A DNA stretch of 64,000 bases from Streptosporangium amethystogenes (lineage in GTDB: Bacteria > Actinomycetota > Actinomycetes > Streptosporangiales > Streptosporangiaceae): assembly GCF_000721075.1 (NCBI RefSeq), contig NZ_JOEQ01000015.1:124001-188000 (forward strand). The letters are read 5' to 3'. The notes under the pieces are model-generated. The model ran no database searches, was not told the DNA's origin, and saw only the letters and a list, made by a program, of their open reading frames with translations. Position numbers and translations under genes: made by a program. Below, in pieces: positions 9,449 to 17,410 of this stretch; the first letter of the stretch is position 1, and each line of letters begins with the position of its first letter.

Positions 9449-10828
9449 ATGGCCAGTCAAGCAAGCATCGGTGACCGCATCCGCAGATTGCGGTTGAGCA
9501 AGCACATGTCCCAGGCGCAGCTGGCCGGGCCCGACCTGTCTGACAGTTATGTCTCGCTCATCGAGTCAGGGAAGCGGAATCCCACTCCGAACGTCACGCG
9601 CCTGCTCGCTGAGCGGCTCGGCTGCGGCATCGAGTTCCTGCTTCACGGGATCGAGCCGCACCAGCGCGTCGACACCGGGCTCGCGCTGCGCCACGCCGAA
9701 CTGGAGCTGTGTCACGGGGATCCGGTCGTGGCGGCCGATCGTTTCGCGGAAACGGTCAGGGCCGCGGGTGACGACAACGCCGCTCTCGCCGCGCAGGCGA
9801 GGTTCGGCCAGGCTCGTGCGCTGGAGGCCCAGGGACACACGGCGCAGGCGGTCGAGGCGTACGAGCGGCTTCGCCGCGAGGCCGCGGCGCATCCCGAGCG
9901 CCTCGCCGACCTGCCGGTCGTCGTGGCACTCTGCCGCTGCTACCACCGAGCCGGTGACGCGCTCCGCGCCCGGGATCTCGGGCTGAACGCTCTGGCGCAG
10001 GCCGTTCGGCTCGGGCTCGACCAGGGCGCCCTGGCTCTCGACCTCGCCGTGGTGCTCGCCGAGACGGAGATCGACCTGGCATATGCCGAGCGGGTGCTGT
10101 CGGCGTCCGGAGTGCCCGAGGCCACAGGCCACGGTCCGGAGGTTCTCGGCCTGTGGCAGGCCAGCGCGGCCGCGGCGGAGAAGGACTCCGCGCTGGCCCT
10201 GCGGCTCGCGGAGGACGCCATCGCCGCCGGCCGGTCCACCCGGATGGCCTCCGACTATGCCCGGAGCGCGATGTGCTGGGCGTGGATCACCGCCGCGAGC
10301 CCCGAGGGGGCCGGCCTTGACCGGGCGGGCGAGTTCGCCGCCTCCGCGGCCGAGGTCCTCACGCGTCTGTCCCCCGGGGCGGTCGAACATGCCCGGAGCC
10401 TGATCGTGCTCTCTCGGGTGCGGCTGCACGCCGGCGACCTGGACGCCGCCGCCGACCTGGCGGACCGGGCTCTCGGCCTGCTCACCGGTGTGCGCGGGGC
10501 GGTGCCGGCCATGGCGTACGTGGTCCTGGCCGAGCTCGCCTTGGCACGCTCCAACGACGGCGGCCCGGCGTTGGCGGAGGCGCAGGAGGCGCTCGCCGAT
10601 CCGGCCTCCCGCACCGACAGGCAGTCGGCCAGGCTCTGGCGCGAGATCGGCGACCTCTGGGGGCGGGCCGGATCGCCGGAGAGGCAGACGAACGCCTATC
10701 GTCGGGCCCTCGAAAGCGTGGGGGTCTGCTCGCGGATGGAGACGCCACCCGGTTCGGCGTGGCGTGAGGTGATGACTCCCGTGATTCCGGCGCACCTCGG
10801 CACTTCGCGCGGGGCGGTGGCCGGGTAG
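9449..10828 (+). CDS. XRE-family helix-turn-helix regulator with TPR-like C-terminal region
   Basis: A 459-aa cytoplasmic regulator. Residues about 5-65 are a classical XRE helix-turn-helix (GDRIRRLRLSKHMSQAQLAG, then SYVSLIESGKRNPTP). The remainder is a long run of Ala/Leu-rich helical pairs with TPR character, such as QARALEAQGHTAQAVEAYERL. Such proteins in actinomycetes often sense a peptide or partner protein through the TPR part. ATG 9449 is chosen because it directly precedes the HTH; upstream in-frame codons from 9404 add only low-complexity sequence. No neighbouring gene is obviously co-transcribed, so its target is unknown. Confidence 0.85.
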   Translation: MASQASIGDRIRRLRLSKHMSQAQLAGPDLSDSYVSLIESGKRNPTPNVTRLLAERLGCGIEFLLHGIEPHQRVDTGLALRHAELELCHGDPVVAADRFAETVRAAGDDNAALAAQARFGQARALEAQGHTAQAVEAYERLRREAAAHPERLADLPVVVALCRCYHRAGDALRARDLGLNALAQAVRLGLDQGALALDLAVVLAETEIDLAYAERVLSASGVPEATGHGPEVLGLWQASAAAAEKDSALALRLAEDAIAAGRSTRMASDYARSAMCWAWITAASPEGAGLDRAGEFAASAAEVLTRLSPGAVEHARSLIVLSRVRLHAGDLDAAADLADRALGLLTGVRGAVPAMAYVVLAELALARSNDGGPALAEAQEALADPASRTDRQSARLWREIGDLWGRAGSPERQTNAYRRALESVGVCSRMETPPGSAWREVMTPVIPAHLGTSRGAVAG

Positions 10829-10852
10829 TTCGCCCACGGGGCCGGTTCTCGT

Positions 10853-10874
10853 CCCGCTCGGTGCGCCGAGCGGG
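10853..10874. terminator. Bidirectional hairpin between convergent XRE and GntR genes
   Basis: CCCGCTCGG (10853-10861) and its complement CCGAGCGGG (10866-10874) form a 9-bp stem with a 4-nt loop, extendable through an internal loop by CCGG pairs on either side. It is placed between two convergent stops. Confidence 0.65.
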
Positions 10875-10933
10875 GCGGAGCCGGTCGTGACGGCCGGTAA
10901 GGTCAAGTCGGCATCAGATGATCGACTGCCTCG

Positions 10934-11683
10934 TCAGGTCACGCTGCGCCGCAGGTTGGTGCGGTATGAGTAGTGCTCGGGCAGGAAGTAGCTGATCGCC
11001 AGTTCGACTGGTCGTTCGGCGGTGTCGAAGTAGAGGCGATCGATCCGTAGCAGGGGATGCCCTGCGGAGCAGCCGAGTTGCTGGGCGGTCGACTTGTCGG
11101 CCAGCGCGACCGTGATGCTTTGGTCCGCCTCGGCGATGGGCGCCTCGAGCCGGGTGTCCAGGAGTCCGATGATGGTCACTTCGCTGGTCGCCCCTTCGGC
11201 CGTGAGCTCCGGAACGGACGCCAAGGTGACGCCGACGGCGGGAGGAAGGAAAACCGTGGTCAGGCAGAACGGCGTGGTGTCATGAAGCCGGCGGAAGACG
11301 AGGTTGTAGACGAGATCGCTGGACAGTCGCAGCCTGCTCGCCGCGCCCACGTCGACCTGACGGTGCAACGGAACGGTGATGTCCATCCGCGTGTCGACGG
11401 AGAGGCCCATGAGGTCCTCGACGGATCCGAATTGTCGGATGTAGGTGCCGTCCTTGGGGGTGGCGAACGTGCCACGTCCCGGGATGCGGTAGACCATGCC
11501 CTCGGCGACCAGGTCCTGGAACGCGCGCCGCACCGTCTGCCGGCTCACTCGGTGGCGCTCGGCGAGCTCGGCCTCTGTCGGGAGGCGCCGTCCGTCCGCG
11601 TAGCGACCCTGCAGGATCTGGTTACGGACCTCCCGGGCGAGCACGCTGTAATTGCTCTCCCGGCGGCTGGTGCTCGCAGCCAT
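10934..11683 (-). CDS. GntR-family transcriptional regulator, HutC/UTRA type
   Basis: A 249-aa regulator. The N-terminal winged helix shows the GntR signature LPTEAELAERHRVSRQTVRR followed by a wing ending GRGTFATP. The C-terminal UTRA ligand-binding domain follows (about residues 85-245), with the typical LLRIDRLYFD and final EHYSYRTNL. ATG 11683 has GAGGTGG 4-6 nt upstream; an in-frame GTG at 11701 has no such site. It lies 150 bp downstream of the C5-dicarboxyl-CoA genes, on the same strand as the hydratase and lyase, so it is a good candidate regulator for them. UTRA domains bind small acids or sugars; the effector here is unknown. Confidence 0.88.
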   Translation of the reverse strand: MAASTSRRESNYSVLAREVRNQILQGRYADGRRLPTEAELAERHRVSRQTVRRAFQDLVAEGMVYRIPGRGTFATPKDGTYIRQFGSVEDLMGLSVDTRMDITVPLHRQVDVGAASRLRLSSDLVYNLVFRRLHDTTPFCLTTVFLPPAVGVTLASVPELTAEGATSEVTIIGLLDTRLEAPIAEADQSITVALADKSTAQQLGCSAGHPLLRIDRLYFDTAERPVELAISYFLPEHYSYRTNLRRSVT

Positions 11684-11833
11684 TGCCCACCTCGGTTTCA
11701 CTCGAGCAGCGCGTCACCATGGGGTCGGCGGGAAAGGACAACCGCGGGATCCCTGCCATCGCCACCATTGTCGACGAATTCCGTCATGCAGCCTATCCGG
11801 CCTCTTCGCCGGTGCGTAGCGCATGTCGAGCGC

Positions 11834-12850
11834 CTACGCCAGGACAGCGACGAAGCGCCAGTCGAGGACATCGATGGGTTCGGCGCCCGAGCCGGCTGCT
11901 CGGACTCGCGACCGTAAATGGGCGAGCCCGCCGTCGGACAGGGGCTCGAGCCGCTCCACCTCGATCGTGCTTCTGAGCGTGTCGTTCTCCCGGACCGGGC
12001 CGAGATGGTCACACCCGTGCCAGCCGACCACGGTGACGATGTTCGGCAAGGCGCGGACGGCCTGGTGCAGCGCGAGCCCGATGGTGTGGCCGCCGTACAC
12101 GAGACGGCCTGACCCGCTCGCGGACGCGTCATGGTGTACTTTGGCCAGGTTGAGAGTCAGCCGAGCCAGTTCGGGTGCCGAGGAGACGACGTCACCGCCC
12201 GCCACGTCGAAGACGGCCCCCGGCGAGAGGTCGGCGAGGTGCGGGCCGGACCGCTCCGTGCGGTACGCGGTCAGATCCCACTGCGAGGTCACCGCTGAGA
12301 GTTCTTCATCGGATGGCGAGGCGCCAATGCCGGACAGGTCGTCCGCGTGCCCGGTTTCCCGTTCGTCGTCGCGCAGCGGCAGCATTGCGCAGCGCCAGAA
12401 GTCGAGTACCGGGCGGCCGTTCTGATCCAGGGTGCTGATCCGCAGTGCGGCCAGTCCGGTCGCGGCCCGTCCAGGGCGGCGCGAATTCTGCCGCAGTCCG
12501 ACGACTTCAGTGACCGTGCTCAGGGTCTCTCCGAGCATGGGCGCCCGACGGAACACGACGCCTCGGTAGAAGAGGTTCGCCACCACGGTGTGCGTCGCGA
12601 TCGTCGACTGCCCGATGGCCACATCCCAGACGAGATTGGGTGCGGCTAGAACCCCCCTGGCACCGGTCACCCGCCGTGACAGGCTGTGGTTCAGCACCAG
12701 CGGAAGGCGGCATCCGACGATCGCCTGGTGCGCGGCCGTCAGCCCTTCGGTGAGCGTGACGGCGGGAGCGTTGTCGAACCGCTGGCCGATACGGAGGTCC
12801 TCGAAATAGGGGCCGTCCACCGGCACACGGCGCAGGTCGACGGAGTTCAT
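11834..12850 (-). CDS. mch: Double-hotdog MaoC-like hydratase, mesaconyl-CoA hydratase (Mch)-like
   Basis: A 338-aa protein made of two hotdog domains. The N-terminal block PYFEDLRIGQRFDNAPAVTL and the mid-protein LGETLSTVTEVVGLRQNS resemble mesaconyl-C1-CoA hydratases (beta-methylmalyl-CoA dehydratases), which have the same length. The C-terminal half has the hydratase-2 Asp/His pair in VHHDASASGSGRLVYGGH. The family reaction is reversible hydration of mesaconyl-CoA to beta-methylmalyl-CoA; itaconyl-CoA hydration is an alternative. Its ATG overlaps the TGA of the lyase gene (ATGA), giving a two-gene operon with a product-consuming lyase. Family assignment is from remembered sequence features, not a search. 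Confidence 0.75.
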   Translation of the reverse strand: MNSVDLRRVPVDGPYFEDLRIGQRFDNAPAVTLTEGLTAAHQAIVGCRLPLVLNHSLSRRVTGARGVLAAPNLVWDVAIGQSTIATHTVVANLFYRGVVFRRAPMLGETLSTVTEVVGLRQNSRRPGRAATGLAALRISTLDQNGRPVLDFWRCAMLPLRDDERETGHADDLSGIGASPSDEELSAVTSQWDLTAYRTERSGPHLADLSPGAVFDVAGGDVVSSAPELARLTLNLAKVHHDASASGSGRLVYGGHTIGLALHQAVRALPNIVTVVGWHGCDHLGPVRENDTLRSTIEVERLEPLSDGGLAHLRSRVRAAGSGAEPIDVLDWRFVAVLA

Positions 12851-13719
12851 CGCACGCCTCCCGTCCCAGCGCGGGACAGTGTCTGGCGGGCGGTGAGAGC
12901 CATGGCCGAATCGGCCATCTCGCCATTGACGGCGATGGCGCCGCTGCCGTCACGCTCTGTCCGCTCCAGCGCCGCGCAGACCGAGCGTGCCCGTTCCGCC
13001 TTCTCGTCCGACGGCGTGAACGCCTCGTTGACCGGGCCGATCTGACGCGGGTGGATCCCCCACTTGTCGTCGAACCCGAGGTCGCGCGCACGTTGGTTGA
13101 CCGCCGCAGAGCCCTCGGCGTCATTGAACGCCAGATATGGCCCGTCGATCGCGTGGAGCCCACGTCGTCGAGCGGCGAGCAGTACGGCGTGCTGCGCCGG
13201 CAACCAGACGGCCAGTGTCCGGGGCTCGTACGGCCGCCCTAGGACGGCGCCAAGATCGGCGTATCCGAGGATGAGTGTCCGCAGGCGCGGCGACGTGGCG
13301 GCTGTCTCGTCGACGCGGTGCATGCCCTTCGCCGTCTCTATCAGCGCCTGGATGCCGATCCGAAGCCCCGCACCGCCCGCTTCGACACCGGTCGGCAGCC
13401 GGTCCACGAACGCGATGTCATCTGGATGCTTCACCTTTGGGGTCACCAGAGACGCGAGTCCGGCGCCGTTCCCGACCAGGTGAAGGACGTCCTCGTGGCA
13501 CCATCGCGTGCCCACGGCGTTCACCCGTGCGGCGATGGTGGCCGGGGTCGGCGGGATCGCCAGCAGGCGCGCCGCCAGGTCGGCGCGTGCCCGCGGCTTC
13601 GCGTCGGGTGTGACGAAGTCCTCCAGGTCGATGACGATCTCATCGGCGCCCGGAGTGAGCACCTTCGCAGCGTCCGGCGCCGGGACGGACAGGCAGGAGC
13701 GGCGCACCACAGAATCCAC
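12847..13719 (-). CDS. HpcH/HpaI-CitE-type acyl-CoA lyase (malyl-/citramalyl-CoA lyase-like)
   Basis: A 290-aa TIM-barrel lyase of the CitE family. Conserved blocks are VIDLEDFV, the metal-binding glutamate of IQALIETAKGM, GYADLGA, AIDGPYL and the C-terminal GFDDKWGIHPRQI. Expected reactions are beta-methylmalyl-CoA to glyoxylate plus propionyl-CoA, or citramalyl-CoA to pyruvate plus acetyl-CoA. GTG 13719 is preferred because AAGG precedes it; the frame could start further upstream. It is the first gene of a minus-strand operon with the hydratase and is divergent from the CoA transferase. Confidence 0.85.
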   Translation of the reverse strand: MDSVVRRSCLSVPAPDAAKVLTPGADEIVIDLEDFVTPDAKPRARADLAARLLAIPPTPATIAARVNAVGTRWCHEDVLHLVGNGAGLASLVTPKVKHPDDIAFVDRLPTGVEAGGAGLRIGIQALIETAKGMHRVDETAATSPRLRTLILGYADLGAVLGRPYEPRTLAVWLPAQHAVLLAARRRGLHAIDGPYLAFNDAEGSAAVNQRARDLGFDDKWGIHPRQIGPVNEAFTPSDEKAERARSVCAALERTERDGSGAIAVNGEMADSAMALTARQTLSRAGTGGVR

Positions 13720-13795
13720 AGGCCACCTTCCCAGCGGGCGGATCTCAGGACAGGGCAGATCTAAATGTGCGGCCAAATTCTCATGTCTGACCAGC

Positions 13796-13823
13796 AGCTG
13801 TCAATGGGATGCCGTTGACAGCT
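13796..13823. promoter_or_regulatory. Perfect inverted repeat over two divergent -35 boxes
   Basis: AGCTGTCAA (13796-13804), a 10-nt spacer, then TTGACAGCT (13815-13823). Each arm contains TTGACA reading outward: plus strand 13815-13820 towards the transferase, minus strand 13804-13799 towards the lyase. About 18-19 nt beyond each box both sides carry the similar sequence AATWTGGCCG, so the whole divergent promoter is roughly mirror-symmetric. Probable -10 boxes are CAATAT (plus) and GAATTT (minus), both weak. This looks like an operator blocking both promoters. Confidence 0.7.
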
Positions 13824-13873
13824 ATGGGCGGCAAGACCAATATGGCCGTACAAATTGTGAAGGAAGGTGCTCG

Positions 13874-15151
13874 GTGATCGCCGCTCCAAGAACCGCCCCG
13901 GACGCCGACAAGCCGTTGGCCGGCATGCGGATCGTCGAGGTCTCATCGTTCGTCGCGGCGCCGCTCGGCGGCATGACGCTGGCACAGCTCGGGGCCGACG
14001 TGGTGCGGGTCGATCCGCTCGGCGGGGCGCCGGACCATTCCCGCTGGCCGCTCGCCCCCTCCGGGCAGAGTCTGTACTGGGCGGGTTTGAACAAGGCGAA
14101 GCGCTCGCTCTGCGTGGACCTGCGCTCGGCGGAAGGCCAGGAAATCGTCACGCGGCTCATCACCGACTCGGGACCGGGAGGCGGCATCGTGCTGACCAAC
14201 TCGGCCGGCCGGCCATGGCTGACCTTCGAGGCGCTCGCGGAGCGTCGGCCCGACGTGATCCACCTGCAGATCGAGGGCCACCACGACGGTGCGCCGGCGG
14301 TGGACTACACCGTCAACGCGGCCATCGGTTTCCCCATGGTGACCGGCCCGGAGGGACACGCGGATCCCGTCAACCACGTTCTGCCCGCGTGGGACATGGC
14401 CTGCGGGCTGTACGCGGCGATCGGCATCCTCGGCGCCGATCGCCGTCGGCAGGCGACCGGGCAGGGCCAGGCGATGAGCGTGGCACTGTACGACGTGGCC
14501 CTCGCCATGGTCGGCAATCTCGGATTCCTCGCCGAGGCGCAGGTCGGTGGGGTCACCCGTCCGCGGGTCGGCAACCACCTGTACGGCGGCTTCGGGCGGG
14601 ACTTCGTCTCACGCGACGGGAAGCAGGTGATGGTGGTGGCCCTGACGTCCCGGCACTGGCGGGACCTTCTCGCGGTGACCGGGTTCGCGGACACCGTCGC
14701 CGCGCTCGAACGCGGCCTAGGCGCCGACTTCTCGGTGGAGGGTGACCGCTTCGCCTACCGGGAGGTGCTGGCCGGGCTGCTTCAGCATTGGTTCGGCGCC
14801 CACGATCTGGCGCAGATCCGGGAACGGCTGGGCGGGACGTCAGTGCTGTGGTCGGCCTACGGGACGTTCGCCGATCTCATCGGCGAGCAGGCCGGCGACG
14901 TGCGCGCCAACCCGATGATGGACGTCATCGACCAGCCCGGTGTCGGCGAGCATCTCGCGCCGGGCTCGCCCATCGCCGTGCGCGCGACCCGCAGGAGGGA
15001 CGTCGTGCGGGCTCCGGTGCTCGGCGAGCACACCGATGAGATCCTGCGCGGCCTCGGCCTGCGGGATGACGAGATCCAGGACCTGCGCGCGCGCCGGGTC
15101 GTGTCCGCCTGGGCCGAGCGCCCCGCGGAGCGGCCCGGCCCCGCGAACTGA
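13874..15151 (+). CDS. mct: CaiB/BaiF CoA transferase resembling mesaconyl-CoA C1-C4 transferase (Mct)
   Basis: A 425-aa family III CoA transferase. Blocks FVAAPLGGMTLAQLGADV, DYTVNAAIGFPMVTGP, NHVLPAWDMACGLYA and NHLYGGFGRDF closely resemble the 2-methylfumaryl-CoA isomerase (Mct) of the Chloroflexus 3-hydroxypropionate bicycle, as I remember that sequence. Mct moves CoA within mesaconyl-CoA from C1 to C4. The frame is open from 13508, but GTG 13874 has GAAGGAAGG just ahead and lies beyond the divergent promoter. It pairs with the divergent mesaconyl-CoA hydratase-like and lyase genes. Alternatives are itaconate, citramalate or methylsuccinate CoA transfer. Confidence 0.78.
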   Translation: MIAAPRTAPDADKPLAGMRIVEVSSFVAAPLGGMTLAQLGADVVRVDPLGGAPDHSRWPLAPSGQSLYWAGLNKAKRSLCVDLRSAEGQEIVTRLITDSGPGGGIVLTNSAGRPWLTFEALAERRPDVIHLQIEGHHDGAPAVDYTVNAAIGFPMVTGPEGHADPVNHVLPAWDMACGLYAAIGILGADRRRQATGQGQAMSVALYDVALAMVGNLGFLAEAQVGGVTRPRVGNHLYGGFGRDFVSRDGKQVMVVALTSRHWRDLLAVTGFADTVAALERGLGADFSVEGDRFAYREVLAGLLQHWFGAHDLAQIRERLGGTSVLWSAYGTFADLIGEQAGDVRANPMMDVIDQPGVGEHLAPGSPIAVRATRRRDVVRAPVLGEHTDEILRGLGLRDDEIQDLRARRVVSAWAERPAERPGPAN

Positions 15152-15234
15152 CAGCGCGCTGGTTGCCCGACTCGCCCCTCCGTTCCGGAGGCGCTCCGCG
15201 AGATCGGAAAGACACGAAGGAAAGGAACCGACCG

Positions 15235-16431
15235 ATGGGCCGGCTTGCGCAGACCACAGGACTCACCGATGTCCAGCAGGAGATCCTCGACACTGTCCGT
15301 GACTTCGTCGACAAGGAGATCATCCCGGAGGCGCAGCGCCTTGAGCACGCCGACGAATATCCTCAGGCGATCGTCGACCGGATGCGGCAGATGGGCCTGT
15401 TCGGCTTGACCATCCCGGAGGAGTACGGCGGTCTCGGCGAGTCGTTGCTGACGTACGCCCTGGTCGTGGAGGAGATCTCGCGAGGCTGGATGAGCGTGTC
15501 GGGGATCGTCAACACGCACTTCATCGTCGCCTACATGCTGATGCGGCACGGAACCGATGAACAGAAGCGGCACTATCTGCCCCGGATGGCCACCGGTGAG
15601 GTGCGCGGAGCGTTCTCGATGTCCGAGCCGGGCTGTGGATCGGATGTGTCCGCCATCAAGACCCGTGCCGTGAGGGAGGGCGACGGGTACGTCATCGACG
15701 GCCAGAAGATGTGGCTCACGAACGGAGGTTCGGCGACCCTCGTCGCGGTGCTGGTGAAGACCGATGAGGGCGCCGAGTCCATCTACCGGAACATGACCAC
15801 GTTCCTCGTGGAGAAGAGGCAGGGCTTCGGCGAGGTCGAGCCGGGTCTCACGGTGCCCGGCAAGATCGAGAAGATGGGATACAAGGGTGTCGACACCACC
15901 GAACTCGTCTTCGATGGTTACCGCACCTCCGCCGCGCAGATCCTCGGTGAGGCTCCGGGGCGTGGTTTCTACCAGATGATGGACGGCGTCGAGGTCGGCC
16001 GGGTCAACGTCGCCGCCCGGGGGTGCGGCGTCGCGCTGCGCGCCTTCGAGCTCGGCGTCCGGTACGCGCAGCAGCGCGAGACCTTCGGCAAGCGCATCGC
16101 GGACCACCAGGCCGTGCTGTTCCGGCTCGCCGACATGGCCACCAAGGTCGAGGCCGCGCACCAGATGATGGTCATGGCCGCACGCAAGAAGGACTCCGGC
16201 GAGCGCAACGACCTTGAGGCCGGCATGGCCAAGTACCTGGCGTCGGAGTACTGCCGTGACGTCGTCGAGGAGTCGTTCCGCATCCACGGGGGTTACGGCT
16301 TCTCCAAGGAGTACGAGATCGAGCGCCTCTACCGCGAGGCTCCGATGTTGCTGATCGGCGAGGGCACCGCGGACATCCAGCAGATGATCATCGGTCGGCG
16401 TGTGCTGGAGGACTACAGGTTGCGCTCGTGA
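15235..16431 (+). CDS. Acyl-CoA dehydrogenase (short-chain type)
   Basis: A 398-aa FAD enzyme with the full family architecture: N-terminal helical domain, SMSEPGCGSD FAD/substrate motif, QKMWLTNG, and C-terminal helical domain ending IHGGYGFSKEYEIERLYREA. The catalytic glutamate is kept in LIGEGTADIQ. It lies 83 bp after the CoA transferase with GAAAGGAACC before ATG 15235. Context suggests a methylsuccinyl-CoA-like or other C5 acyl-CoA substrate; this is inference, because the sequence itself only gives the family. Confidence 0.88.
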   Translation: MGRLAQTTGLTDVQQEILDTVRDFVDKEIIPEAQRLEHADEYPQAIVDRMRQMGLFGLTIPEEYGGLGESLLTYALVVEEISRGWMSVSGIVNTHFIVAYMLMRHGTDEQKRHYLPRMATGEVRGAFSMSEPGCGSDVSAIKTRAVREGDGYVIDGQKMWLTNGGSATLVAVLVKTDEGAESIYRNMTTFLVEKRQGFGEVEPGLTVPGKIEKMGYKGVDTTELVFDGYRTSAAQILGEAPGRGFYQMMDGVEVGRVNVAARGCGVALRAFELGVRYAQQRETFGKRIADHQAVLFRLADMATKVEAAHQMMVMAARKKDSGERNDLEAGMAKYLASEYCRDVVEESFRIHGGYGFSKEYEIERLYREAPMLLIGEGTADIQQMIIGRRVLEDYRLRS

Positions 16432-16447
16432 CGCCCGGGTGCGGGCG
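16432..16447. terminator. Short GC hairpin after the acyl-CoA dehydrogenase
   Basis: CGCCCG (16432-16437) pairs with CGGGCG (16442-16447) around a 4-nt loop, immediately after the stop codon and followed by a few T residues. It may end the transferase-dehydrogenase operon. Confidence 0.5.
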
Positions 16448-16490
16448 CCTTGTTCCATGGACATCGCCTTCGATCACAAGTATCTTTGCT

Positions 16491-16505
16491 ATTCTAATAA
16501 TGATT
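16491..16505 (+). promoter_or_regulatory. AT-rich cluster element upstream of the amidohydrolase
   Basis: ATTCTAATAATGATT fits the shared element ATCTTA-N3-ATGATT in its right half. A TATTCT hexamer at 16490-16495 may be the -10 box. The element lies 17 bp ahead of the ATG in strongly GC-rich surroundings. Confidence 0.5.
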
Positions 16506-16521
16506 GAAGGTGAGGCGCTCG

Positions 16522-17400
16522 ATGTCCGACGTTCGCTTCGTGGATACTCACATGCATCTGTGGCATCTGACCGCGCACAAGTGGTATCCCGCGCTCGATC
16601 CGCCTGAAGGTGAGGACGACTTCGGCATCGGGGACATGGCCGGCCTCCGGAGGGACTACCTGCCCGCGGAATACCGCGCGGACGCCTCCGGCGCGGGGGT
16701 CGTCGTGGACAAGGTGGTCCACGTCTCGGCGGTGACCGCACCCGGGAGTCACCTGGACGAGGCCCGCTGGCTCGACGCCCTTGCCCCCGGTAGCGGTCTG
16801 GTGGGCGCGGTCATCGGCGCCGTCGAGCCGGGTTCGGACGCCGTCGCCGTCGCTCGGGACATCGCCGTTCAGGCGGAGAGCCCGTTGTTCCGGGGGATTC
16901 GGGTCCTGTACGGCTTCGACCCGGTGGACCCGGTGACCCGCACGCTGGTGGAACTGCTGGACGCGGGCGGCCATGTGCTCGACGTGGTCATCCGGCCCGC
17001 CGAGGTCGAGGGCTGGCTACCGCTGCTGCGCGACGTACCGGGGCTCTCGGTGGTCCTCGAACATGCCGGCTGGCCGGACAGCGCGGATCCGGCACACCTT
17101 GCCACATGGCGGGACGGCCTGGCGGACCTGGCCCGCCTGGACAACGTGAGCTGCAAGATTTCCGGCCTGCCGATGGCACTGCACACGCTCGACGGGACGG
17201 TTCTGCGCCCATGGATCGAGACATGCCTGGACGTCTTCGGCACGCACCGGACGTTCTTCGGCAGCAACTTCCCGGTCGACTCTCTGTTCGGGACGTACGC
17301 CCAGCTTGTCGACGCGTACCTGGGCGCGACGAGCGGGCTCACCGCGGCGGAGCGGGACCAGGTGTTCGCGGCCAATGCCGAGCGCTGCTACGGGATCTGA
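16522..17400 (+). CDS. Amidohydrolase-family protein (COG3618-like lactonase type)
   Basis: A 292-aa TIM-barrel metal hydrolase. The N-terminal VDTHMHLW holds the HxH metal site, and the C-terminal FFGSNFPVDS holds the conserved Asp of the 2-pyrone-4,6-dicarboxylate lactonase / rhamnonolactonase-like branch. It probably hydrolyses a lactone or a related cyclic intermediate. ATG 16522 has GAAGGTGAGG upstream and is preferred over the GTG-type extension to 16504. The luciferase-like gene begins 10 bp after its stop, so the two form an operon; ring oxidation followed by lactone hydrolysis would be a coherent pair. Confidence 0.82.
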   Translation: MSDVRFVDTHMHLWHLTAHKWYPALDPPEGEDDFGIGDMAGLRRDYLPAEYRADASGAGVVVDKVVHVSAVTAPGSHLDEARWLDALAPGSGLVGAVIGAVEPGSDAVAVARDIAVQAESPLFRGIRVLYGFDPVDPVTRTLVELLDAGGHVLDVVIRPAEVEGWLPLLRDVPGLSVVLEHAGWPDSADPAHLATWRDGLADLARLDNVSCKISGLPMALHTLDGTVLRPWIETCLDVFGTHRTFFGSNFPVDSLFGTYAQLVDAYLGATSGLTAAERDQVFAANAERCYGI

Positions 17401-17410
17401 GGAGATCGCC

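Noticed and set aside
13508..13873. Upstream extension of the Mct-like frame
   Set aside because: It would run through the divergent promoter and overlap the lyase gene; GTG 13874 has a clear ribosome site.
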